Source: Okeania sp. SIO3B5 (lineage in GTDB: Bacteria > Cyanobacteriota > Cyanobacteriia > Cyanobacteriales > Microcoleaceae). Taken from it: DNA of 33,844 nt. The stretch spans positions 54,664-88,507 of the forward strand of contig NZ_JAAHHG010000006.1 of assembly GCF_010692555.1 (NCBI RefSeq), written 5' to 3'. The notes under the pieces were generated by a model. It ran no database searches, was not told the origin of the DNA, and saw only the letters and a program-made list of their open reading frames with translations. The translations under genes were made by a program, and so were the position numbers. Every line of letters begins with the position of its first letter. Within the stretch, counting starts at the first letter, position 1. Shown piece after piece: positions 24,717 through 33,527 of the stretch.

Positions 24717-25601
24717 ATGACTAATACAGAATTTGAAAAACAATTCATCAGTGATATTGCGGGTGAATTATTTGAAAAAGAGAACGATAGGGAAACTGTT
24801 AATGAGGTTTTATTTCGGTTGCGGTTTAGTCGAGATAATTATGATTTGCAAAATCAAAAAGATACGGCTGAACAAGATATTAATAGATTAATGGAATCGG
24901 CAGGATTTAAGGGTAAGAATATCCAAAGAATATTGAGGTTTGTTATTAATCTGATACGGGATAAATATTCTGAAGAGATATCAGGAAATATCAGTGAAAA
25001 AGAATTGAATGATTTAAGAAATACAGAGAGAGGTAAGGGTAATATTTGGCAAATTGTTTTTAAATGGTTGTGGAATTATAAATTTCCTCAGTGGCAGATG
25101 GATTGGATTTGGAAAAAATTGCAAGGTGAGGCAAAAAAATCTCTTAATTGGTTAAATTTTGTTCCGATAAGTACAGATAGATCAATGGCTTTTGATAAAG
25201 AAAAATTCAAAGAAAGATTGCAGGTTAATCAAAGATACGATATGAAAGTTGATTTGCCCAGAGAAGCTTATTTAGTATTATTAAATCGGGGATTAGATAC
25301 AAGATATTTAGTTTGCCCTTCCTTGGCTTTTGCCCCTGAATATAAAATTGTTGAAACTCCTATTTGGCTGCCACAAAATCAGGCTTGGGCAAATGAGGAT
25401 AAAATTTATTTTGATGCTCCAGGAAAAGAAGAATATTTGGCAATTTTGTTAGAGAAACCTTTAGATATTGACTGGTTAAAACCAAGCGATCGCGACCCTT
25501 TTCCAAGTTGGCAGTCTAATGAGATTATTCAGTTGTGGGAAGCTTTAGCAAAGCAAAGTAACTGGCAGGTATTTTATCGGCAAGTTGAAATAGTAGGATA
25601 A
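24717..25601 (+). CDS. Unknown protein with possible DUF4384-like C-terminal domain
   Basis: The 294-residue protein has a helical N-terminal part (about 1-85; FEKQFISDIAGELFEKEND, then LMESAGFKGKNIQRILRFV) that looks like a small protein-interaction domain. A Trp-rich linker follows (about 110-145; KWLWNYKFPQWQMDWIWKKL). The C-terminal part (about 165-255; LPREAYLVLLNRGLDTRYLV, CPSLAFAPEY, DAPGKEEYLAILLEKPL) resembles DUF4384, which is often attached to caspase-like proteases. The start is supported by GAAGGAG about 7 bases upstream. It lies on the same strand as the VapBC and CHAT genes, but 104 bp and a repeat separate them. No function is known; the DUF4384 match is by eye. Confidence 0.6.
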   Translation: MTNTEFEKQFISDIAGELFEKENDRETVNEVLFRLRFSRDNYDLQNQKDTAEQDINRLMESAGFKGKNIQRILRFVINLIRDKYSEEISGNISEKELNDLRNTERGKGNIWQIVFKWLWNYKFPQWQMDWIWKKLQGEAKKSLNWLNFVPISTDRSMAFDKEKFKERLQVNQRYDMKVDLPREAYLVLLNRGLDTRYLVCPSLAFAPEYKIVETPIWLPQNQAWANEDKIYFDAPGKEEYLAILLEKPLDIDWLKPSDRDPFPSWQSNEIIQLWEALAKQSNWQVFYRQVEIVG

Positions 25602-25705
25602 TATATTTAGGACTTACTAAATTGACTTTTCAAGCATCATCTGTAGGGGCGAATGGCATTCGCCCTAGCTATCTGAAAAGTTGATCCATAGATTAGGAGA
25701 AAATT

Positions 25706-25921
25706 ATGCGGAATTTTAAGAAGAAAATAGTTACCGATGAAACTATGCGCCCTGTAGCAGTTTTAATTGACTATGAAGACTGGCAAGAAATTGAAAATTT
25801 ATTGGCTGCTTGTGAGTTAAAAATTGAAGAACAAAATGTAGATTTAGCTGAGTATGCAGGCACAATAAAACTTAGTATAGACCCTTTGGAATATCAACAA
25901 CAAATTCGGGATGAATGGTAA
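25706..25921 (+). CDS. Antitoxin of a VapBC-type pair
   Basis: The 71-residue protein (MRNFKKKIVTDETMRPVAVL opening, then IDYEDWQEIENLL) has the Phd/YefM/RelB-like N-terminal pattern. Its acidic C-terminal tail would bind the toxin. It overlaps the PIN-domain gene by 7 bases (its TGG TAA end contains the ATG of the toxin), the usual order of antitoxin then toxin. It probably represses its own operon. A GGGGCGAATGGCATTCGCCC palindrome lies just upstream (about 25643-25664), but it is a dispersed repeat rather than a proven operator. Confidence 0.82.
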   Translation: MRNFKKKIVTDETMRPVAVLIDYEDWQEIENLLAACELKIEEQNVDLAEYAGTIKLSIDPLEYQQQIRDEW

Positions 25922-26286
25922 TAAAAAATTTAATTGTGCTAGATACAAATGTGGTTTTGTATTATTTAGGTGGGCAGTTAGTGAACCCTTTACCTGATGC
26001 TAGATATTTTATTTCTATAATTACAGAAATAGAGTTATTGTCTTATCCCAGTTTGACTCCGGTTGAGGAAGTACAAATTCGTAATTTTTTCGCTCAAATA
26101 ACAATAGTTGGTATTGAGAGTCAGATTAAAGATTTAGCGATCGCTTTACGGAAAAGTTACAGGTTGAAACTTCCTGATGCTATTGTGGCAGCAACAGCAC
26201 AGTTATTGAATGCTAAGTTGTTTAGAAATGATGCTCAACTGATGAATTTGTCAGAAATTAAAACTGAGTCTGTACAAATTTTATGA
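25915..26286 (+). CDS. vapC: PIN-domain toxin
   Basis: The 123-residue protein has the PIN-domain acidic residues: D10 in IVLDTNVVLYYL, a Glu in ITEIELLSY, an Asp in LKLPDAIVAATA, and an Asp in LFRNDAQLM. PIN toxins are Mg-dependent ribonucleases, commonly cutting tRNA or rRNA, and are held inactive by the overlapping antitoxin. All four expected acidic positions are present, so it should be active. It is followed 73 bp later by the CHAT gene. Confidence 0.9.
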   Translation: MVIKNLIVLDTNVVLYYLGGQLVNPLPDARYFISIITEIELLSYPSLTPVEEVQIRNFFAQITIVGIESQIKDLAIALRKSYRLKLPDAIVAATAQLLNAKLFRNDAQLMNLSEIKTESVQIL

Positions 26287-26359
26287 TTGGAGAGCTAGAC
26301 AAGGATGATATTCATGTCTAGCTTTTAGTTATTTGAATTAATCAAAGGAATGAATAAAA

Positions 26360-29300
26360 ATGGATGAACAATTTAACTTTTTAATTGATATACTACAAGC
26401 AACTGCCGACAGCAATCGCGACCCCAAAATAATCTACCCACTCCTGCAAGCAAACCTAGACAAACTCGACGAGAACTTTGCCAATATCTTGCGAAGTTGG
26501 GCAAAAATTAAACTCTCAGAAGTAGAAACAGACGCAGCAGAATTAATCGCCAATGCTATTTTGTATTTCAGTAGCTGCCTCAGCGACTTCCCCCTCGGCA
26601 ACAAAGCACATAACATGGAAATTGTCATTGCAGGTTATAAAATAGCGCTCAAAGTCTTTACCCGTGAGAGTAAACCGGAAATTTGGGCAATAACTCAAAA
26701 CAATCTTGGCGTTGCCTACCTTGACAGAATCAGAGGCGATCGCGCAGAGAATATGGAAAAAGCTATTGCTGCATTTAATTTAGCATTGCAACTTTATACT
26801 AAGAAAGATTTCCCTATGCAGTGGGCAAACATTCAAAACAATCTTGGCATTTCCTACCGCGATAAAATCTGTGACGATTGGGCAGAAAATCTAGAAAAAG
26901 CTATTGAGGCTTTTCAGCAGGCTTTGTCAGTTTACAGCCGTGCAGATTTCCCTATACAGTGGGCAAACATTCAAAACCATCTTGGCACTTCCTACGGCAA
27001 TAGAATCCGTGACGATCGGGCAAAAAATCTAGAAAAGGCAATTGATGCTTTTCAGCAGGCTTTGTTAGTTTACAGTCGTGCAGATTTCCCCATCGATTGG
27101 GCAATGACTCAAGGCAATCTTGGCAATGCTTACCGTCTGAGAATCCGTCATGACAAAGCAGAAAACGAAGAAAAAGCAATAGATGCTTTTCAGCAAGCTT
27201 TGTTAGTTTGCACCCGTGAAGATTTCCCGATTGAGTGGGCTAAGACTCAAAACAATATTGGCAATGCCTACACTAACAGAATCAGTGGCGACCGGGTACA
27301 GAATCTAGAAAAAGCTATTGCTGCATTTAATCTGGTGCTGGAAGTTTTGACCAAAAAAGATTTCCCCATCGATTGGGCAACCACTCAAAACAATCTTGGC
27401 GTTGCCTACAATTACAGAATCAGTGGCGACCCGGTACAGAATCTAGAAAAAGCTATTGCTGCATATAATTTGGCATTGGAAATTCGCACCAAAAAAGACT
27501 TCCCCTATGAGTGGGCAATGATTCAAGATAATCTTGGCAATGCCTACAGTGACAGAATCATTGGCAACCGAGCCGAGAATCTCGAAAATGCTATTGCTGC
27601 TTATCAACGTGCATTGGAAATTCGCACCAAAAAAGATTTCCCTATTGATTGGGCAGGGACTCAAAACAATCTAGCTGTTGCCTACAGTGACAGAATCAGT
27701 GGTGATCCGGCAGAGAATCTCGAAGATGCTATTGCTGCATATAATCTAGCATTAGAAGTTCATACTCTTAACGCAAATCCTATTAACCATCTCACAACTT
27801 CCCGTAGCTTAGGCAACCTCCACTTCAAGGAAGGCAACTGGAAACCCGCTATTGCTGCCTACGAAAAAGCCATAACCGCAGTCGAACTAATTCGCAGTTG
27901 GTCAAAAGACGACGATCGCCGTCAAGAAATCCTGGAAGGCAGCATCGTAGTCTACCAAAACATCATCCAATGCTTCGTTAATCTCCAGCAATACGATAAA
28001 GCATTAGAATATGCCGAGCGTTCCCGTTCCCGAATGGTTGCAGAATTAATGGCAAGTAAAGACCTCTATCCAAATGCTGAAATACTCCAACATCTGCTAG
28101 AGGAATATTATCGCCTGCAACAACTTCTCTCTAACCTCCATCGCTCCAATTCTGTAGAGACGTTCCATGGAACCTCCCTACCAAATACCCACAGTCGGTT
28201 TGAACGTCGCGACAGTGGGGAAGTTGAAAAGCAGAGGTTAGCAGAAATTGAAAAAATAGAAGCAAAACGACAAAAAATTTGGCGAGAGATTCGTAGTTTC
28301 GATCCAGTATTAGCAGGTCAGTTGCAGGTAGACTCAATGAGTATCCAGCAGATACAGAGATTAATAAAAGATAAGGAAACAGCAATACTCAATTTTTACA
28401 CCACTAAAAATGATACCTATATATTTATAGTGCGTCAGCAGGATATTCAACTTTATACCTGTAGGGGAGAAGGTATTGAGATTTTCCAAAATTGGGTAGG
28501 TCAAAACTGGCTAAAACTCTACATTGAGAATAAAGCAGAATGGCGTAACAACATGGGAACATTTCTCCAACAACTCGCCCAACGCTTACAACTAGATCGA
28601 CTCATTGCTCAACATCTCACAGACATCAAAGAATTAATTATTGTGCCTCATATATTCCTGCATCAAATTCCATTTGCTGCTTTACCCATCACAACAGAAA
28701 CTGTGACTATCGCAGACAACGTACTTGTGGATAATACCAAAGGCATGAAATTTAATCGGCGCTCCACTCAAACCCAAACCAAAACTATATCCAAAACCTA
28801 TCTAAGTGACAAATTCCGTTTGCGAGTCCTACCCAGTTGCCAAATACTCAGCTATTGCGATAACCGCAATAAAAGCACCGACTCCCCAAAAATGGGAATA
28901 GTCGAAAATGCCACAGGCGACCTCATGTTCACCCAGTACGAATGCCAAAACCTCGCACAAATGTTCCAAGTGCCGAATAACCTGCACCTCAAATATCAAC
29001 AAGCAACAGTCAACAACTACCGTCAACTCGCAAAACAAGTACAAATTCTCCATTCCAGTCATCACGCTAGCGCCGACTTAATCAACCCCCTAGAATCAAA
29101 ACTCAAATTATTTGATGGGGAAATCACTCTTGGAGATGTGTTTACCTGGCGTTTACCAAAATTAACCGATGTCTTCCTCTCCTGTTGTGAAACTAACCTC
29201 ACCTTTATCAACAAACTTAACGACGACATTCTAACTATTGCAGCAGGTTTCCTCAGTGCAGGTGCTCAGAGTGTAGTTAGTACATTGTGGGCGGTGGAAG

Positions 29301-29461
29301 ACAAATCGACTGCTGAGTTTTGCCAGTTATATTATCAGTTTCGCAACCAGGGAGAAACTCGCCCAGAAGCATTACGAAAAGCTCAGTTCGAACTTAGAAA
29401 AAGGGAAGATTTTAAACATCCCTATTATTGGGCAGGATTTGTTTCTCAAGGTTTACAGTAG
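26360..29461 (+). CDS. TPR-CHAT protease-like protein
   Basis: The 1033-residue cytoplasmic protein has a short helical N-terminal region, then eight 46-residue TPR-like repeats (residues 114-481, for example NNLGVAYLDRIRGDRAENME), one more canonical TPR (482-515), a coiled region and a C-terminal CHAT domain (about 690-1033). CHAT domains are caspase-like Cys proteases. The likely catalytic His is H902 (LHSSHHAS) and Cys is C943 (LSCCETN), and WAVEDKSTAEF near the end fits the family. Such proteins are thought to be sensor-protease effectors, with the TPR part binding a partner. An in-frame piece of a dispersed GTAGAGACGTTCC repeat (about 28154-28181) adds SVETFHGTSLP between the TPR and CHAT parts. 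The neighbourhood of toxin pair and DUF4384-like gene suggests a stress or defence role, which is inference. Confidence 0.88.
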   Translation: MDEQFNFLIDILQATADSNRDPKIIYPLLQANLDKLDENFANILRSWAKIKLSEVETDAAELIANAILYFSSCLSDFPLGNKAHNMEIVIAGYKIALKVFTRESKPEIWAITQNNLGVAYLDRIRGDRAENMEKAIAAFNLALQLYTKKDFPMQWANIQNNLGISYRDKICDDWAENLEKAIEAFQQALSVYSRADFPIQWANIQNHLGTSYGNRIRDDRAKNLEKAIDAFQQALLVYSRADFPIDWAMTQGNLGNAYRLRIRHDKAENEEKAIDAFQQALLVCTREDFPIEWAKTQNNIGNAYTNRISGDRVQNLEKAIAAFNLVLEVLTKKDFPIDWATTQNNLGVAYNYRISGDPVQNLEKAIAAYNLALEIRTKKDFPYEWAMIQDNLGNAYSDRIIGNRAENLENAIAAYQRALEIRTKKDFPIDWAGTQNNLAVAYSDRISGDPAENLEDAIAAYNLALEVHTLNANPINHLTTSRSLGNLHFKEGNWKPAIAAYEKAITAVELIRSWSKDDDRRQEILEGSIVVYQNIIQCFVNLQQYDKALEYAERSRSRMVAELMASKDLYPNAEILQHLLEEYYRLQQLLSNLHRSNSVETFHGTSLPNTHSRFERRDSGEVEKQRLAEIEKIEAKRQKIWREIRSFDPVLAGQLQVDSMSIQQIQRLIKDKETAILNFYTTKNDTYIFIVRQQDIQLYTCRGEGIEIFQNWVGQNWLKLYIENKAEWRNNMGTFLQQLAQRLQLDRLIAQHLTDIKELIIVPHIFLHQIPFAALPITTETVTIADNVLVDNTKGMKFNRRSTQTQTKTISKTYLSDKFRLRVLPSCQILSYCDNRNKSTDSPKMGIVENATGDLMFTQYECQNLAQMFQVPNNLHLKYQQATVNNYRQLAKQVQILHSSHHASADLINPLESKLKLFDGEITLGDVFTWRLPKLTDVFLSCCETNLTFINKLNDDILTIAAGFLSAGAQSVVSTLWAVEDKSTAEFCQLYYQFRNQGETRPEALRKAQFELRKREDFKHPYYWAGFVSQGLQ
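26699..27802 (+). repeat. Eight in-frame 138-bp TPR repeats
   Basis: Eight consecutive 46-codon units (NNLGxAYxxRIxGDxAEN, then a helix pair ending DFPIxWAxxQ) sit end to end without indels. They belong to the extended TPR type often found with CHAT domains. Neighbouring units are closely similar at DNA level, so unit-number change by recombination is likely. Confidence 0.85.
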
Positions 29462-29575
29462 TTAGGAGTAATTAGGAGTCATGAAGTCAGGAGTCAGGAG
29501 TCATAATTTCAAAGGCTTTCAGTTATAGCAGGGAACAGGGAACAGTGTTCAACAATGAATAATGAATAATGAATC

Positions 29576-29664
29576 AGGACTTACGCAAAGGCACTATTTA
29601 TAGAGTAAAGTAACTGTTGGACAATAGTTTTGAACTCTATATATAGCGTATCTGCGTAAGTCCT
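29576..29664. mobile_element. MITE-I (AGGACTTACGCA ends)
   Basis: Ends AGGACTTACGCA and TGCGTAAGTCCT (12 bp, exact) bound 89 bp in the gap after the CHAT gene. The rest of the gap (29462-29862) holds AGGAGTC and AATGAAT repeats and an AAGAGGA/AGGGGAGG fragment. No gene was seen. Confidence 0.8.
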
Positions 29665-29862
29665 CTGAATAATGAATAATTACCTCTCCTTGAAAAGAAG
29701 AGGATTGACTAATAATGAAAATTTTTTTTTATTATCCCCGATCAAGGGGAGGCTTTAAACCACAATTTTTCGGTAATACTTATGGGGACTGTAGCAAAAA
29801 CAAGTTCAAAATAGAAATTTGATTTTGACGAAAAGGACAATATCACCTAAGTCCTAACAAAC

Positions 29863-30612
29863 TTAAGTAATTAAGGTACTTTGTTCAACATTTATCATCC
29901 TTGCATAAAGAATTTGCTCATTAATTTCTAGATTATTAATTAAGCTTAAAGAAGTTACAATACCATCGCCTATTAATTCTCCTTCTATCTCTCCATACTC
30001 GACCTGCAAAATAATATTATCTGCCCGTGAATCATTAGATACACTATCGGGATCTTGCCAGGTTCCCAAACCACTAATTTCTGTCGTTGCTTTCATAAAA
30101 TTTAATGATTCAGATTTGAATCTGGGCACAGTTAATGTTAATAATTCCTGTTCAATTCTCGTAAATTTAACATGATTACTTTCATCCCCAAATAGTAGTG
30201 CAAAAAGCACATCCTTAGCTAGAATCAGTAATTCATTACCCTGATTACTCCGATATTTTTCTGTTATTAAGTCAGTTCCTTTTTCTGGAGGATTATTAAT
30301 TAAATATCCAGCTTCTATTAGTTGATTGCGGTCTCTTTTTTCATGTTTTTTGAGAAAATCATCTAATTTTTTTCTATCCAGTGCTATATCTTTCAGGCGT
30401 TCTATTCTTGAAAGTCGCTCTAGATATTTTTGTTCTTTAATAGCTTTAATATCTTTCTTTTTTATATATAAAGAATCTAAGGTTAAGCGTATAATTTGCT
30501 CAATTAACCATTCTCGGTCTTGTTGTACTAAATAACTGCGTAATTTTTCCTCGAACTGAGGAGCTAGCTCTTCTTTAACAGAATTAACTATACCTTGAAT
30601 ATTCAAACTCAT
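29863..30612 (-). CDS. Unknown cytoplasmic protein
   Basis: The 249-residue protein begins MSLNIQGIVNSVKEELAPQF. AGGA 8 bases upstream supports the start at 30612 rather than the longer frame to 30645. The N-terminal half (to about 120) is strongly charged and helical, probably coiled-coil (KKKDIKAIKEQKYLERLSRI). The C-terminal half is mixed beta/alpha with no motif I recognise. No signal peptide or membrane segment. It stands alone between the CHAT and YaaW genes. Confidence 0.65.
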   Translation of the reverse strand: MSLNIQGIVNSVKEELAPQFEEKLRSYLVQQDREWLIEQIIRLTLDSLYIKKKDIKAIKEQKYLERLSRIERLKDIALDRKKLDDFLKKHEKRDRNQLIEAGYLINNPPEKGTDLITEKYRSNQGNELLILAKDVLFALLFGDESNHVKFTRIEQELLTLTVPRFKSESLNFMKATTEISGLGTWQDPDSVSNDSRADNIILQVEYGEIEGELIGDGIVTSLSLINNLEINEQILYARMINVEQSTLIT

Positions 30613-30891
30613 TTCTGTTTTCCTAAACACTGGTAATTCAAACAATAGATTTGTTTGGTATTTTACTCATTGTATAACATAGAGCCACTTTAATAGATAT
30701 TGATTGATAATCTGAAATTTATTCTACTATAATTTTATTTCCTAGTTCAATTACTCTCATGGCAATTTTCTCTAATTACTAAATTGAACTGCTATTCTAT
30801 TCAACTATTTGTATACAGTTCTAGTAATAATTAAATTGTTCTAGAGTTTTACATAACTCTAAAATAAAGCCCAAAGTGTAACGTATCCCTG

Positions 30892-31713
30892 CTAATTCAA
30901 CAGCCGAATCTGGGCCAAAACAAAAACAGCCGGAATCACACGACCATAATTTGTAGCGATCGCTCTCCAACCCAAATCGGCCAAAAACCAAGTCCAAAGC
31001 ATCGGGCCTAAAAAGCTTAAAGCTGTGCGCGCCGCCCCATAACGAGCTGCACTTATGGCCATACCTCGATTAGCCATTTGCATAGCTATGTGATTTTGAA
31101 ACTGAGCTGCTGCTGTTGCCCCACCCCTAACTAATGCTGCTTTTGTTACTTGATATTTAGCAAAATGAATGGCAAACTGACGGGCAAATTCCTTGAGTAA
31201 AATAGGTTTCAAAATCGAACTCACAGCCAAAGCACTACCACCTTTCAATAGTAAACTTAATGGATTTTTTTGTATGAACATTGGTAAAGGCTGAGGCACA
31301 TTAGATTCGGCCAGGGATCGACATATACTTTGGCTTAAGACCTCTTGTTCTGATTTTGGTAGGTGTTTCCATGCCTGACTTAAAACATGAAGAAATACCT
31401 CTGCTTCTAAATCTATAGTTGAAAGCTTTTGAGAGTAGGAAATTTTCAGATAACGACAAATTTTGATTAAAGCTTGCCGATAGGTTATTTGTTGAGTGCG
31501 CCCTCGCAATACCGTCATGCCATCTGCCACCAGATAACAAAATCTTTGCTCTAGGGCATCTAACCAAGCATCACGATCGCGACTTTGTACATCTATAGGC
31601 AGAGGAGTCTGGAAATAATCCAAAGGATTGATCCCGCGCCCAAACAAAAGTTCTGTTAACTGTTGTAACTCCTCTTCTGTTGCTAATTCTAGTGCTGCTC
31701 TTAGTTCATTCAA
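30892..31713 (-). CDS. YaaW-family protein
   Basis: The protein of about 273 residues resembles Escherichia coli YaaW. It has an N-terminal helical NELRAALELATEEELQQLTE, the central ALIKICRYLKISYSQKLSTI helix pair, a glycine/alanine-rich hydrophobic part (ALVRGGATAAAQF), and a C-terminal YGRVIPAVFVLAQIRLLN strand that matches the YaaW end. Function is unknown. The hydrophobic C-terminal half may associate with membrane. The TTG at 31713 is preferred because GGAGG lies about 9 bases upstream; the open frame can also start at GTG 31731. Confidence 0.75.
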   Translation of the reverse strand: MNELRAALELATEEELQQLTELLFGRGINPLDYFQTPLPIDVQSRDRDAWLDALEQRFCYLVADGMTVLRGRTQQITYRQALIKICRYLKISYSQKLSTIDLEAEVFLHVLSQAWKHLPKSEQEVLSQSICRSLAESNVPQPLPMFIQKNPLSLLLKGGSALAVSSILKPILLKEFARQFAIHFAKYQVTKAALVRGGATAAAQFQNHIAMQMANRGMAISAARYGAARTALSFLGPMLWTWFLADLGWRAIATNYGRVIPAVFVLAQIRLLN

Positions 31714-31843
31714 CTTATCATTCCTCCACACCCACCAAGCATGACTTAGTTATTTTACTCTAGTTTGAGAGGCAAATTACCAAATTAAGGTTAAGTTCCA
31801 GATTATTATAACATAACTATCTATTGTCGCCAGGAAAATTATT

Positions 31844-32953
31844 ATGGGATCGCAACAATTTGATGTTACAGTAATTGGTGCTGGTATGGCTGGTTTAGTA
31901 TGCGCTCAACAACTCCAGCAGGCTGGTTATTCGGTGGTGGTACTGGAAAAGTCTCGGGGAGCGGGGGGACGGATGGCAACTCGCCGTGTATCAGGAACTC
32001 GTGTAGATCATGGGCTACGTTACCTCGAACCCACAGGTAAATTTTTGCAACAATTAATTAATTATCTAGAAAAAGAAAAAAATGGCCTTTCTTCCCAGCA
32101 CATTCTCCAACTTTGGACTGATAAAATTTATGAACTAACTCAACCCCAGGGACGAATACTTCCTCTGACCAAAGATTGTTATATTGCGCCCCAGGGAATG
32201 AACTCTGTGGGTAAATTTCTTGCCCAAAATTTAGAGGTTTGGTTTAGTAGGCGAGTGGAAACTATGCAAGCAACAGTGCAGAAAAATTGGCATCTGACTT
32301 TGGAAGTTACTAATGATGCTGCGACTGAAAAACCTATAGAAGTGATATCGAAAGCAGTTGTTGTAGCTATTCCTGCACCTCAAGCATTAATGATTTTAGA
32401 AAAACCTGTTGCTGAAACGCCACCAGAATTTATCAATAATTTGCGTTTTGTAGAATATGACCCCTGTATTACTGTGATGGCGGGATATTCTCCAGCTCTA
32501 CAGGAAAATTTACCGGAGTGGCGATCGCTTGCTTTTCCTGATGATGACTATCTTGCCTGGGTGGGTGTTGATAGCAGTAAGCGCCTCAATTCTACTCAAC
32601 CTGTATTTGTCATTCAAAGCAACGCCAAATTTGCCACTACCCACCTCGATACCACAGACTTACAACCAGTGGGGCAAGAATTACTAGAGTATACAGCGCA
32701 ACAATTGATGCCATGGTTAAAATCTCCAGAATGGTTGCAAGTGCATCGGTGGCGTTATGCTTTTTGCCGTCAACCTTTAGCTGTTTCTTGTCTGACTACA
32801 GAATTGCCACTGCCATTAGTGGGTGCAGGTGACTGGTGTAGTGGAGATAATATTGAGGGTGCTTTCGCTTCTGGATTAGCAGCAGCAAATTGGGTAAATA
32901 GTAAACTACAGAATTTGTCATTGCCAGGGGAAAGTTTTTTGAGAGAAATTTAA
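31844..32953 (+). CDS. Renalase-like FAD-dependent oxidoreductase
   Basis: The 369-residue protein has the N-terminal FAD-binding fold (VIGAGMAGLVCAQQLQQAGY, then LEKSRGAGGRMATRR) and the C-terminal GDWCSGDNIEGAFASGLAAA of the NAD(P)/FAD amine-oxidase superfamily. The RGAGGRMATRR and RVDHGLRYLEP arrangement is renalase-like. Bacterial renalases oxidise isomeric (2-DHNAD/6-DHNAD) forms of reduced nicotinamide cofactors; that role is plausible but unproven here. The gene is divergent from the yaaW-like gene (130 bp between starts). The ATG at 31844 is the natural start for the FAD-binding fold. Confidence 0.85.
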   Translation: MGSQQFDVTVIGAGMAGLVCAQQLQQAGYSVVVLEKSRGAGGRMATRRVSGTRVDHGLRYLEPTGKFLQQLINYLEKEKNGLSSQHILQLWTDKIYELTQPQGRILPLTKDCYIAPQGMNSVGKFLAQNLEVWFSRRVETMQATVQKNWHLTLEVTNDAATEKPIEVISKAVVVAIPAPQALMILEKPVAETPPEFINNLRFVEYDPCITVMAGYSPALQENLPEWRSLAFPDDDYLAWVGVDSSKRLNSTQPVFVIQSNAKFATTHLDTTDLQPVGQELLEYTAQQLMPWLKSPEWLQVHRWRYAFCRQPLAVSCLTTELPLPLVGAGDWCSGDNIEGAFASGLAAANWVNSKLQNLSLPGESFLREI

Positions 32954-33000
32954 TCTTGTATCCCACATTCGGCACCACAAAATGTATAGAAGAAGGAGTC

Positions 33001-33151
33001 ATATCAAATCCGTTTAATTTGGTATAAAAAAAGATTCCATCTTCACCTAGAGCGGAAAGAATTCTGAGTTCTCTTCCCTTCTGAATTCTGGATTCTGAAT
33101 TCTGAATCAGAATCCAGAATCTTATTACACCGATGCTACCGGATTTAATAT
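33001..33151. mobile_element. MITE-C variant copy
   Basis: Ends ATATCAAATCCG and CGGATTTAATAT bound 151 bp. The right end retains the CCGATGCTACC inner sequence of the copy at 7899-8027. The interior has GAATTCTG-type heptamer repeats. Confidence 0.6.
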
Positions 33152-33152
33152 C

Positions 33153-33414
33153 ATATCATGTCCGGATAATCAGTGATAAAAAAAACCTTTTCCCTTCTAA
33201 TATCATGTTCGGATAATCAGTTATAAAAAAACTTTATCCCTTTTAATCCTTTCTTCCCTTCTGCCTCCTGCCTCCAGCTCCCGCTGCCTTCCTTCCTCCA
33301 AAGTGTAAGTATTCAACCGAACATGATATAACCTTTTCTTTCCTTCTGCCTCCTGCCTCCAGCTCCCGCTGCCTTACCTCCTCCAAAGTGTAACTATTCA
33401 ACCGGACATGATAT
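33153..33414. mobile_element. MITE-C copy with a second MITE-C nested inside
   Basis: The outer ends are ATATCATGTCCGG (33153-33165) and CCGGACATGATAT (33402-33414). Inside lies another copy, 33200-33329, whose ends both carry the same substitution (ATATCATGTTCGG and CCGAACATGATAT). Interior segments (CTGCCTCCTGCCTCCAGCTC) occur in both. Confidence 0.75.
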
Positions 33415-33527
33415 CAGTAGGGGCGATTCGCGAATCGCCCGTACAGGAGACAGGAGACAGAATGTTAGAAGAAAATCATAGCTGCTGCGATCGAGTAAAC
33501 GTTCGAGCAAGTATTTATGCTTAATTA

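Noticed and set aside
28131-29065. Several 70-85 residue open frames on the minus strand inside the CHAT gene
   Set aside because: They are antisense shadows of a long well-supported coding region, without start signals.
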